DNA from: an uncultured Draconibacterium sp. | Lineage (GTDB): Bacteria > Bacteroidota > Bacteroidia > Bacteroidales > Prolixibacteraceae | Assembly: GCF_913060805.1 (NCBI RefSeq) | Contig: NZ_CAJXTC010000012.1 | Location: 62,001-126,000 of the forward strand | DNA: 64,000 nucleotides | Direction of reading: 5' to 3' | Shown: positions 1 to 7,217 of the stretch, piece after piece | Position numbering within the stretch: position 1 is the first letter of the stretch | Layout: each line of letters starts with the position of its first letter | Notes under the pieces: generated by a model | The model's input: the letters and a program-made list of their open reading frames with translations, nothing else | Database searches by the model: none | Told to the model about the DNA's origin: nothing | Position numbers and translations under genes: made by a program

Positions 1-159
1 GTCTTTATCGTTCCATGCAGATGAACGACTATGAACCCAAAGAGCAATCGGATTCTTTAAAAACAGTGATAAATCAATACCATCAGTTAAAACCCGAAAG
101 CCGTAACTGTTTATCGATTCATCGGAGATTACAAACGTAAAAGGTTTTGGTTCTGCCAT
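1..159 (-). CDS. Prohead protease-like protein, N-terminal part (cut by window edge)
   Basis: The minus strand reads 53 open codons from an ATG at 159 to the window edge. The N-terminus contains ISDESINSYGFRVL followed by a segment like 'FLKNPIALWVHSR', which resembles the start of the caudoviral/HK97-type prohead protease family found in Mu-like phages, where the enzyme trims scaffold and capsid protein during head maturation. It diverges from the terminase block, so the capsid and tail genes probably continue to the left of the window. Only the N-terminus is visible, so no catalytic residues can be checked. Family assignment is by motif memory and gene context. Confidence 0.6.
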   Translation of the reverse strand, partial: MAEPKPFTFVISDESINSYGFRVLTDGIDLSLFLKNPIALWVHSRSSAWNDKD

Positions 160-296
160 GCGTTTTTAATTAATTGTTTTGTCGCCTTATGCGTTATTAT
201 ATGCCCCAAAAATCATAGTAAAAAGCAAGCCATTACAACAAAAAGTGCAACGCTTTCAGCGATTCATGCAACACTATCACAGAAGTTTCTAAAAGG

Positions 297-315
297 AATT
301 TCAGGAACTGAAATT
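297..315. promoter_or_regulatory. Perfect dyad upstream of the terminase block
   Basis: AATTTCAG-GAA-CTGAAATT is an 8-bp perfect inverted repeat with a 3-nt centre, 25 bp before the small terminase start, in the 180-bp gap between the divergent protease and terminase genes. Mu late promoters are activated by a protein binding a dyad (Mor/C), so a regulator site here is plausible, but no Mor/C homologue is seen in the window. Confidence 0.4.
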
Positions 316-339
316 TGTGGGCAAATGCATTAATTAAAA

Positions 340-846
340 ATGGCAAAAGAGAAGGAAAAGAAATTGGCCTACATGCTGTTTGTTGAGCAGCGCAAAACAG
401 CTAAAGAAATATCGCAACTGGTAAACGTAAGTGAGAAGACTTTAAGCAACTGGATAAATGCTGAAGACGGACGTTGGAAAAAAGAACAACGCGCCCGTAA
501 CACTTCTCCCGGAGAGCGTGTGTCCAATATCGAACAAATCATCTCGAACCTTGCCGATGATCGTTTGCGCAAAGGTGCAGAATTAGTAAAAGCAGAAAAA
601 GAACTAGACCACCAACGTGCCGCCGAGATCCGTCAGGAAATTTCGAAGATTGATGACGCTGTAAGTAAATGGAACAAAACCCTGCGCGACATTAATAAAG
701 AAAGCCAGGTGCCATTGGCTACATATCTCGAAATAATGCAAACCATTTTTCAGGCATTGCAGGCATACGATCCTAAGTTGTTTATGCAAACCATCGACTT
801 TCAGGAAAAACACATTCACGATGCATCGTTAAAACTTAGCATGTAA
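340..846 (+). CDS. Mu-like phage terminase small subunit-like protein (HTH)
   Basis: This 168-aa protein has a helix-turn-helix near residues 17-38 (KTAKEISQLVNVSEKTLSNW) followed by a long charged helical region (about 55-125) that probably forms a coiled coil. A small HTH protein immediately before a large terminase is the usual place for the DNA-recognition subunit of the packaging motor, corresponding to Mu gp27. Its TAA overlaps the ATG of the next gene (TAATG), which suggests translational coupling. It starts the rightward head-gene block. The role is inferred from position and the HTH; sequence identity to Mu gp27 cannot be judged here. Confidence 0.65.
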   Translation: MAKEKEKKLAYMLFVEQRKTAKEISQLVNVSEKTLSNWINAEDGRWKKEQRARNTSPGERVSNIEQIISNLADDRLRKGAELVKAEKELDHQRAAEIRQEISKIDDAVSKWNKTLRDINKESQVPLATYLEIMQTIFQALQAYDPKLFMQTIDFQEKHIHDASLKLSM

Positions 847-2369
847 TGAAATTAGCAGACAAACAGGCTAAAGAAAGATATTTAGAGAAACTCCGGGTCA
901 TTAAGGAGGGAACGGCTATCAACCCTTTTGAGACTCCTGAAGAAAAACAGGAGATTATTGCCCGACTTAAAAAAGACCCGGCGTTTCTTTGTGAATTCCT
1001 TTTCCCTCATTACGCCAGTGCTAAGCCTGCTTGGTTTCACATCCGTTTAGCCAAATTTGCACTTAAAAATAAATGGTTTCGCCGTTTGGTACGTTGGGGG
1101 CGTGGTTTAGCCAAGTCTGTCTGGACTGACATTTTCATCCCGATATTTATTTGGATTAACGGAGAGTTCATTTATGCTGTAATTGTAGGTAATAACCACG
1201 ATAAAGCTTGCGACTTAACCGATGACCTGAAAGCCGAATTTGAAAGCAACCAACGCCTTATTCACTATTTCGGAGATCAGGTAATGCCCGGACATTGGGA
1301 ACGCGGTGATTTTAGAACAAAAGACGGGCGTTTCTTTTGCAAGGCCATTGGTATGGGACAGGATTGCAGGGGACTTCGCAAGGGATCATTACGGCCTAAT
1401 TACATCAACTGTGATGACCTTGAAGACAAGGACACGGTAAAAAATCCAAAGCGGCAGGATGAAGAGGTGCAATGGATTAAAAACTCTTTGCTTAAAACTA
1501 TGGACGGTGATACCCAGCGCTTCTTTTATACCAACAATGATCCGTGGGTACGCAGCATTCAAAATTTACTTGAAAAACTTCATCCGAACTGGGGCGTTGA
1601 TCTGGTGGAAGCCTACAACGAAGAAACCTACGAACCAGCTTGGAAGGAAAAGTACGACAACAACTATTACCGTAAGCTTGAAGAGGAAGATGGGGCAATA
1701 TCGTGCCGAGCGGAGTACAACCATAAAAAGCACAAGAAGGGAAAGATTTTCAAAGATGAAATGTTGCAGTGGGGCAAACGTCCCCGCATCGATCACTTTG
1801 AACATATTGTTGGCTTCTGGGATATCGCATTTTCAGGCGAAAACGATTACAACGCGGTTAAGGTTTGGGGCTTACATGGCTTTAACTTCTGGCAAATAAA
1901 AGCATTTGTCCGTCAGTGTATAATGGAAGATGCTATCAGGTTCATGTATCATTACGAGGCGTTATTACCTGAATCAGTAATACTTCACTGGAGACTTGAA
2001 AAGCAGTTTTGGAACAAACCTGTTCAGGACGCTTTAGACATTGTTGAACTAGAGTTTAAACGCTCATTAAACATTGTTGTTTCCGACAATCCGAAAGGAA
2101 AAGGTAACAAGTATGATCGTATTGTAACAGGCAGTCTCCCTTACTACCAGCAAGGACGTGTTTTTTACTCTGAAGCAGAGTATGCCAGCAACGACATGCA
2201 GGTAGGTATTGCCCAACTTAAAGACATTGAACCGGGATACAAAACACATGATGATAGTCCCGATGCCGATCAACAAGCCATTGAATACTTGTCACAATTT
2301 GTGGTTTACCCAAACAACAATAAAAACGACTATAAAGTAACTGGCACACGCCGAAATAACAGGATGTAA
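846..2369 (+). CDS. Phage terminase large subunit (Mu gp28-like)
   Basis: This 507-aa packaging ATPase/nuclease translocates phage DNA into the prohead and cuts it. The N-terminal ATPase has a Walker A-like RWGRGLAKS near residue 88 and a Walker B-like INCDDLED near residue 190. The C-terminal RNase H-fold nuclease has acidic clusters at FWDIAFSGENDYNA (about 325) and HDDSPDADQQ (about 470), giving the three carboxylates expected for metal binding. Length is normal for Mu gp28-type terminases. It is coupled to the small subunit by a TAATG overlap and followed by the head genes gp36-like, portal and MuF. Confidence 0.88.
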   Translation: MKLADKQAKERYLEKLRVIKEGTAINPFETPEEKQEIIARLKKDPAFLCEFLFPHYASAKPAWFHIRLAKFALKNKWFRRLVRWGRGLAKSVWTDIFIPIFIWINGEFIYAVIVGNNHDKACDLTDDLKAEFESNQRLIHYFGDQVMPGHWERGDFRTKDGRFFCKAIGMGQDCRGLRKGSLRPNYINCDDLEDKDTVKNPKRQDEEVQWIKNSLLKTMDGDTQRFFYTNNDPWVRSIQNLLEKLHPNWGVDLVEAYNEETYEPAWKEKYDNNYYRKLEEEDGAISCRAEYNHKKHKKGKIFKDEMLQWGKRPRIDHFEHIVGFWDIAFSGENDYNAVKVWGLHGFNFWQIKAFVRQCIMEDAIRFMYHYEALLPESVILHWRLEKQFWNKPVQDALDIVELEFKRSLNIVVSDNPKGKGNKYDRIVTGSLPYYQQGRVFYSEAEYASNDMQVGIAQLKDIEPGYKTHDDSPDADQQAIEYLSQFVVYPNNNKNDYKVTGTRRNNRM

Positions 2370-2370
2370 T

Positions 2371-2466
2371 ATGGCAACATTATTCATTATAGGAGGCATT
2401 GCAACAATATATGTCGCTGCTTGGATTTTATCAGGAATAACATGCCCAAAGAACACGAAACACTGA
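2371..2466 (+). CDS. 31-aa single-span membrane peptide
   Basis: A short open frame starts one base after the terminase stop codon and encodes 31 residues. It has a hydrophobic stretch (residues 3-24, rich in I, A, L and G) and a basic tail ending CPKNTKH. The tight spacing and coherent hydrophobic composition suggest a real gene rather than chance. No function is recognised; small membrane peptides of this size occur in phage operons. Confidence 0.45.
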   Translation: MATLFIIGGIATIYVAAWILSGITCPKNTKH

Positions 2467-2483
2467 ATTCTAAATTTTAAGTT

Positions 2484-2903
2484 ATGGCATTTATCAGCAA
2501 AGCAGACTTAGGTCAGAATATATACGAAGAGATTTTAAACGGCATTACCCGTGCAAACGATGCCAAAATTACAACCGCTTGCAGCGAAGCCCAGGAAGAA
2601 GTGACCGGCTACATTTGCGCCCAGTACGATACTGATGATTTATTTAGTAAAGAAGGTGATGCACGTAATAAAACCATTCTTTCACTTTGCCGGATTATAG
2701 CTATCTATCGCCTACATTCTGCCTGTAACACCATGCCCGAAATAAGACGATTGGAGTACGAAGATGCTGTTAAAACATTGGGTAAAATACAATCAGGGAA
2801 AATCCTATTACAAGGTGCAAAATTGCAGGGCGAAACCGACGAGGTTAAACCTGATCTGGTAGTGGAAATGAAAAGTAACCCTAAACGTAATAATCAATTT
2901 TAA
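2484..2903 (+). CDS. Mu gp36-like protein (DUF1320)
   Basis: This 139-aa protein fits the DUF1320/gp36 family of Mu-like phages. The N-terminus FISKADLGQNIYEEILNGIT is followed by a helical EAQEEVTGYI segment and a helix with LSLCRIIAIYRLHS. Family members lie among the head genes and are thought to act in head completion or connector assembly. It sits between the terminase and the portal, 11 nt before the latter. No unusual features. Confidence 0.7.
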   Translation: MAFISKADLGQNIYEEILNGITRANDAKITTACSEAQEEVTGYICAQYDTDDLFSKEGDARNKTILSLCRIIAIYRLHSACNTMPEIRRLEYEDAVKTLGKIQSGKILLQGAKLQGETDEVKPDLVVEMKSNPKRNNQF

Positions 2904-2914
2904 GCAAGTAGAAC

Positions 2915-4123
2915 ATGGCAGAAAAGCAAACAACCGAAATTGTTATTAAGCTGCAAAGCTATAACCGTCAACCCAAAGATTTAAGCCACTGGAAAAAGGC
3001 TTTGCAAGCTGCTGAAGACCCGGATTTTCCCGATTTTTCACCGCTGCAAAACCTGTACCATGATATTATGCTTGATGGGCACCTAACTTCGGTTACCGAA
3101 AAACGTATTCTTAAAATCCTGAATGCTGGAATTGTTTTTTCAGGTGATGGGAAAGAAAATGAGTTGGTTGATAATTTGATGGAAACAGAAGCATTTGAGC
3201 AATTGCTTCGCAATATTATTGAAAGCCGTTTGTATGGTCACTCGTTAAGCTGGTGCGATATTACCCTTCCCGGACAAAAAGCTCCGGAGGTTGAATTAAT
3301 AGATCGCCGTCATGTTGTACCGCCATTGCACATATACAAGTACCGCGATTCTGATAATAATAATTCGGGTATCGATTACACTCAAACACCGCTTTGGAAC
3401 TACGTATTAGCTACCGGTCGAAAAAAAGACCTTGGCTTACTTCTGAAGTGTGCTCCATATGTTCTACTGAAACGAGGCGATGTTTCAGATTGGGCAACTT
3501 TTGCTGAAGTATTCGGGATGCCATTACGAAAGGGAACATACCCGGCTCACAATCCACAAGCCCGAAAAGAGCTTATTGAAGCAATGGACGAAATGGGATC
3601 AGCATCTAGTGTGGCAGTCCCTGAAGGTTCAAATATCGAGTTTGTTCAAAATACTACTTCAACATCAGGAAAAGGGATACATGAAAGCTTTGCCGATTGG
3701 TGCGACAAACAAATGTCGAAAACAATACTTACCAACACACTTACCACTGATGCTGAGGGAGGAAAGTACAAAGGCGACGTACATGCAGAAAGCGAGAAAG
3801 AAGTAAAAAAAGCTGATTTACGCTTTGTTTTACGAGTATTAAATGATCGTTTTAAAGAGCTTTTGGAACTTCACGGATATCATCCCGGAAAAGGTAGGTT
3901 TAGACTACCTGAAGAAGATACCAAGCCCACCAAAGAAACTTTTGAGGTAGATAAAGGTGTGAGTGAAATTGTAGAGGTTGAACCGGAGTATTGGTACAAC
4001 AAGTATAAAATACCTGTACCTAAAAACGGAGCAAAATTAAAGCAACAAAAGGAATCGGGTAGTAAAAAAGAAGAGCTTTCCGACAGACCACATAAACAAA
4101 GGGGCTTCCGTTTTTTCGGCTAA
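2915..4123 (+). CDS. Mu gp29-like portal protein (DUF935)
   Basis: This 402-aa protein matches DUF935, the portal of Mu-like phages, which forms the dodecameric ring through which DNA enters and leaves the head. The pattern is typical: an N-terminal region with a repeated DG.LTSVTEKR-type segment, ESRLYGHSLSWCDI near residue 107, the basic RRHVVPP stretch, and a C-terminal helical DLRFVLRVLNDRF. The last codons contain the slippery heptamer T TTT TTC (4111-4117), followed by the TAA and a strong stem-loop, so some ribosomes may slip into the -1 frame and make an 831-residue portal-MuF fusion. Confidence 0.82.
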   Translation: MAEKQTTEIVIKLQSYNRQPKDLSHWKKALQAAEDPDFPDFSPLQNLYHDIMLDGHLTSVTEKRILKILNAGIVFSGDGKENELVDNLMETEAFEQLLRNIIESRLYGHSLSWCDITLPGQKAPEVELIDRRHVVPPLHIYKYRDSDNNNSGIDYTQTPLWNYVLATGRKKDLGLLLKCAPYVLLKRGDVSDWATFAEVFGMPLRKGTYPAHNPQARKELIEAMDEMGSASSVAVPEGSNIEFVQNTTSTSGKGIHESFADWCDKQMSKTILTNTLTTDAEGGKYKGDVHAESEKEVKKADLRFVLRVLNDRFKELLELHGYHPGKGRFRLPEEDTKPTKETFEVDKGVSEIVEVEPEYWYNKYKIPVPKNGAKLKQQKESGSKKEELSDRPHKQRGFRFFG

Positions 4124-4155
4124 GCCCGGAGCGAAACATATTCCGCCTCCGGGCT
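4111..4155 (+). promoter_or_regulatory. Candidate programmed -1 ribosomal frameshift signal (portal to MuF)
   Basis: In the portal frame, codons TTT TTC at 4112-4117 preceded by T give the heptamer T TTT TTC, which fits X XXY YYZ. Five bases later starts a perfect 9-bp stem, AGCCCGGAG (4123-4131) with CTCCGGGCT (4147-4155), with a 15-nt loop. There is no T-run, so it is not a typical terminator. The -1 frame is open from 4096 to 5409 and encodes the MuF-like protein, but has no ATG, GTG or TTG before 4348. Slippery site, spacer and stem are directly visible; frameshifting itself is inference. Confidence 0.6.
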
Positions 4156-5409
4156 GATCTTACAGCCCTTTACAATCATTCTAACGGTTGTGGTTGCGAC
4201 ATCTGTTTATCGGATGATTTTACACCTGAAGAAACAAGTAACATCGATACGCTTGTTAACCGGGCAGTAAAAAAGGTTTACACCGGTGATTATGACGGTG
4301 CTTTTCCTCGCGAGTTTTGGGAAATTACTGTTAACAAACTTAACGAGGTGGTTGATCAGGAGTTTGGCAACACCTACCCGGCACTAAAAAATAAGCTGAA
4401 GTACCAAAACAGCGTTTTTGCGGCCTTTAAAAGTGCCAACCAAACCCTAACACTCGAACACCTTAAAAAAGCATCAGAGGCCAAAACTTTTACCGATTTT
4501 GCAGAAGAGGCATTATCTACCACAAACGATTATAATTACACCCACTTGAAAGCAGAGTGGAATGCCGCAAAACGGGCGTGTCGATCTGCCAAACGATGGG
4601 CAAAAGCTGTTGAGGATTCTGATTTGTTTCCAAACATCAAATACCTTAAATCAACGGCTAAGAATCCTCGCGACAAACACAAGGAGTATTACGACATGGT
4701 GTTTGCCATGGATGATCCTCTGCTTGATTCAATTTTGCCACCCTCTGATTGGGGTTGCCAGTGTGGCTGGACTACAACTGATGAAGAGCTAAGTGTAATG
4801 AAAGGATTGAAGCCGGTTGCTGATCCGGGCTTAGACAATAATCCGGGAAAAGACGGGGCGTTAATTGCTCCAAGTCACCCACACATTCAAAAGAACCGGA
4901 AGCGAGCTGAGGTGATTCTACGACAAAACATTTGCGAGGTTTACGGAATTGAAGACAGCGAAATTTTTGAGTTCTACCACAACTCAAAATCCAACGGCTG
5001 TTATTTCTCTGTGGAAAAACTGGCCAAGATTGAAAAGAAAGCCAATAAACGCATTGCAAAAATATTCGCCAACCGTGGGAGTATGGTTGAGTTGCACGGA
5101 CATGATAGTTTAGATTCAATGGTTAACGGGCGTTGGAATGAATTTAAGACACCAACAAAAATGACTTTTAATAATTTCGATAAAGAGCTACAACATGCCA
5201 ACCGTCAGTTTAAAAGTCGCGATTTAACCGGAGATGTTACGTTTGAACTGCCTGATAAATACGATGCAAAAATTATTAAAACGGCATTTAGACAACGGAT
5301 TAACCGGATGAAAGATGTTCGTATTGAGAATGTTCATTTTGTAACAAAAGACAAGTACCTGGGCGTTGCTGATATTAACGATGTACTTAATGGCGATTTA
5401 CCTATTTAA
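4117..5409 (+). CDS. MuF-like minor head protein with C-terminal nuclease-like domain
   Basis: The reading frame is open from 4096. The first ordinary start (GTG at 4348) would drop about 75 residues that look coding, including CGCDIC and VNRAVKKVYTGDYDG. There is no in-frame ATG/GTG/TTG upstream, only an ATA at 4138, so translation probably enters by -1 frameshift from the portal gene. The middle is the MuF/SPP1 gp7 head-morphogenesis domain (HKEYYDMVF ... PPSDWGCQCGW). The last ~130 residues are separate: SLDSMVNGRWNEFKTP gives D (codon 5113), E (5140), K (5146), a PD-(D/E)xK-type pattern like CdiA tRNA-nuclease toxins. MuF proteins are known to carry such variable toxin tails. The listed start marks the first -1-frame codon after the slippery site. 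Confidence 0.72.
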   Translation, partial: RLSPERNIFRLRADLTALYNHSNGCGCDICLSDDFTPEETSNIDTLVNRAVKKVYTGDYDGAFPREFWEITVNKLNEVVDQEFGNTYPALKNKLKYQNSVFAAFKSANQTLTLEHLKKASEAKTFTDFAEEALSTTNDYNYTHLKAEWNAAKRACRSAKRWAKAVEDSDLFPNIKYLKSTAKNPRDKHKEYYDMVFAMDDPLLDSILPPSDWGCQCGWTTTDEELSVMKGLKPVADPGLDNNPGKDGALIAPSHPHIQKNRKRAEVILRQNICEVYGIEDSEIFEFYHNSKSNGCYFSVEKLAKIEKKANKRIAKIFANRGSMVELHGHDSLDSMVNGRWNEFKTPTKMTFNNFDKELQHANRQFKSRDLTGDVTFELPDKYDAKIIKTAFRQRINRMKDVRIENVHFVTKDKYLGVADINDVLNGDLPI

Positions 5410-5414
5410 TACAA

Positions 5415-5438
5415 AAGCCCCGACCGAAGTCGAGGCTT
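5415..5438 (+). terminator. Stem-loop after the MuF gene
   Basis: AAGCC-C-CGAC / GTCG-A-GGCTT forms a 9-bp stem with one C.A mismatch and a CGAA loop, starting 5 bases after the MuF stop codon. No T-run follows, so it may be an RNA-processing or stability hairpin rather than a factor-independent terminator. A similar mismatch-bearing stem occurs at 6765-6793. Confidence 0.4.
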
Positions 5439-5503
5439 AGGAGGGTCAAGTGTATTACTACAGACGACCGATACAAAGATAAGGTTTAATTTATTAAAAA
5501 TCA

Positions 5504-6016
5504 ATGTCGAAAAACATTAACGATTTACCAGCCGATTTAGCCAAACATCAGAAAGCACTGGCAAAATACATCCGTAACGATGCTCCGCGTATTGTTGGTA
5601 AAATGGGTGTCGATCATTTTAAAGAAAACTTCGACAAAGAGGGCTTTGTAAACAACGGCTTGCAAAAGTGGCCTGAGCGAAAAACAGACACCGGTAGAAA
5701 AACACTTACCGGAGAAACTCGCGAACTTCAGGACTCAATAGACTACAAAACCGACATTGCCAAAACCAGCTGGGGAACGGACAAGGTTTACGGATCGATC
5801 CACAACCGGGGCGGCAAAACCAAGGCGCATACAATCCGGCCACGTGCTAAAAAAGGACTGAAGTTTATGGGAAAGGGTGGAGCGGTGATTCGTAAAAAAG
5901 TAAACCATCCCGGAAGCAATATCCCGCAACGCCAGTTTATTGGCCACTCAAAAGAGTTGATTGAAAAAGTGAACCAACGAATTGAAAAAGATGTAACCAA
6001 AATTTTAAACAAATAA
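5504..6016 (+). CDS. Phage virion morphogenesis protein (Mu gpG-like)
   Basis: This 170-aa protein resembles the Mu gpG/phage virion morphogenesis family. It has an N-terminal helix, then FKENFDKEGFVNNGLQKWPERK, a basic GRKTLTGETRELQDSI segment, VYGSIHNRGGKTKAH, a basic loop with FMGKGGAVIRKK, and the C-terminal PQRQFIGHSKELIEKV typical of the family. Such proteins act in head-tail joining and tail assembly. It follows the MuF gene after a 94-bp gap containing a stem-loop and precedes the gp37-like gene by 2 bp. Confidence 0.75.
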   Translation: MSKNINDLPADLAKHQKALAKYIRNDAPRIVGKMGVDHFKENFDKEGFVNNGLQKWPERKTDTGRKTLTGETRELQDSIDYKTDIAKTSWGTDKVYGSIHNRGGKTKAHTIRPRAKKGLKFMGKGGAVIRKKVNHPGSNIPQRQFIGHSKELIEKVNQRIEKDVTKILNK

Positions 6017-6018
6017 TC

Positions 6019-6492
6019 ATGTTCAATATTTACGCTGAAATAGCCAACCACCTGCGCGAAACAGTTCCGGCACTTCGCACCATCGATGCCGATAAAGGCC
6101 AGTTAGCTAACCCTGAACAGGCTTACCCAATGGACTACCCGGCTGTGTTAATCGATCTTGATACAGTGGATTGGGCAGAGCTAGGCAAAAAAGCCCAAAA
6201 AGGCGGCGCACAAATTGGTATAACGGTAGCAGTACTACCAACCGGACAAAGCTCACCCGATTCGCCAACACTCGATACTTTTGTTCAGGAAATGGATGTA
6301 ATAAATGATGTGTATGGGGCTTTGTCGGGCTTTTTGGGTTTAACCCGGAAAAGAACATTCAGGCAGAAACGCTGGGACACCGTTCAGGCATACACGCATT
6401 TGTTCAACAATACTTTAACCGACAGAACAGCTCAGAAAACATATGAGAAGGTGGAAGTGCCTTTTGAAATTAACCCAGCAACGTTAAAATAA
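6019..6492 (+). CDS. Phage tail-completion-type protein (gp37-like)
   Basis: This 157-aa protein begins with a helix (FNIYAEIANHLRETVPALRTID), then YPMDYPAVLIDLDTVDWAEL, a beta-rich middle with ITVAVLP, and a C-terminal YEKVEVPFEIN strand. This matches the look of minor tail/tail-terminator proteins that follow gpG in Mu-like phages (gp37 position). It is the last rightward head gene in the window and overlaps the convergent gene on the other strand by 9 bp. Assignment is mostly positional. Confidence 0.5.
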   Translation: MFNIYAEIANHLRETVPALRTIDADKGQLANPEQAYPMDYPAVLIDLDTVDWAELGKKAQKGGAQIGITVAVLPTGQSSPDSPTLDTFVQEMDVINDVYGALSGFLGLTRKRTFRQKRWDTVQAYTHLFNNTLTDRTAQKTYEKVEVPFEINPATLK

Positions 6493-6708
6493 ACTTGGTT
6501 GCATTTCGGCCACTTTGTTTAATTTTTTCAGTTCGGCCTTAGCGTTGGTGTTAAGGTATGAATAAAAAGTACGGCGCGATATTTTGTAAACCGGGAAAAT
6601 CTCATTTTCAAATACCCACTCTTGTGTTACTCCCCGATTGGTGTGAGAAAGAACAATGTTTTGAATATCGATCATTCGTTGCAGTATGTTTCTCCGGTTG
6701 TAACTCAT
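6484..6708 (-). CDS. Small phage protein with HTH-like segment
   Basis: This 74-aa protein has a helical N-terminus (RRNILQRMIDIQNIVLSHTNRG), a WVFENEIFPVYKISRRTFYSYLN stretch that looks like a helix-turn-helix, and a C-terminal KLNKVAEMQPSLF. It is the last leftward gene before the head block and lies just beyond a minus-strand terminator (6761-6793), so it probably has its own promoter or is reached by readthrough. Similar small HTH proteins are common in Bacteroidetes phages, but the function is not known. A role as late-gene regulator would fit its position. Confidence 0.5.
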   Translation of the reverse strand: MSYNRRNILQRMIDIQNIVLSHTNRGVTQEWVFENEIFPVYKISRRTFYSYLNTNAKAELKKLNKVAEMQPSLF

Positions 6709-6760
6709 TATGGATGTGGCTTTCTACAAATGTAGGCACTTATGTTTAATGTGTCAAGCA

Positions 6761-6793
6761 AAAAAAAGCCCCGGCAATAATTACCGGAGCTTT
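6761..6793 (-). terminator. Factor-independent terminator for the early operon end
   Basis: On the minus strand, AAAGC-T-CCGG pairs with CCGG-G-GCTTT around a 9-nt loop (one mismatch), followed directly by a run of Ts (A-run 6761-6767 on the plus strand). It lies 20 bp after the PH-domain gene and should end transcription coming from the right. Confidence 0.75.
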
Positions 6794-6812
6794 AACCGTT
6801 CAATACTTGTTC

Positions 6813-7193
6813 CTAAATTATTCGTTGCGCAAGGAAACTGCCAATTTCATGTATATTTAAACTTCGTGCAAATTTTATTGAAAAGGCTCCAACACCCGAA
6901 AGCCAGATTTTAAAATCACTGTCACCATCAAAAGTGCCTGAAGTCTCAACTGAATAAGAAGTAATTTTAGAATAAGGAAATACTCTAAATTCCTTTTTTG
7001 ATCCGGTTAAGCCCTGCACGTCAAGAGCGATGATCTTTTTGTCTGTAAAGATTACTTTATCTCTAAGGTGTGTATAAGCTAATTTTATCTCTTCTCCTTC
7101 AACCAGTAATGGAGCAAATAGTTTTACAACGTCTTTGTCATCCACTTTAATTTTGTTAGTTACACTAAATTTTGCAAGTAAATCAATAGCCAT
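6813..7193 (-). CDS. Bacterial PH domain protein (bPH_1-like)
   Basis: This 126-aa protein is almost entirely one small beta-rich domain. The pattern VEGEEIKLAYTHLRDKVIFTDKKIIALDVQGLTGSKKEFRVFPYSKITSYSVETSGTFD is typical of bacterial PH-like domains (the bPH_1 type), ending in a helix (SLNIHEIGSFLAQRII). Members are usually stress-related or of unknown role and do not necessarily bind phosphoinositides. It follows the exported 174-aa protein by 24 bp and precedes a strong terminator, so the two form the tail of the early transcript. Neither is needed for Mu growth, so they may be cargo (moron) genes. Confidence 0.7.
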   Translation of the reverse strand: MAIDLLAKFSVTNKIKVDDKDVVKLFAPLLVEGEEIKLAYTHLRDKVIFTDKKIIALDVQGLTGSKKEFRVFPYSKITSYSVETSGTFDGDSDFKIWLSGVGAFSIKFARSLNIHEIGSFLAQRII

Positions 7194-7217
7194 AATCTTT
7201 AAGTTTTTGGGTTTTTA

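Noticed and set aside
4348-5409. GTG at 4348 as the MuF start
   Set aside because: It would remove about 75 coding-looking residues (including CGCDIC and VNRAVKKVYTGDYDG) that continue in frame back to 4117, and the upstream signal offers another way in.
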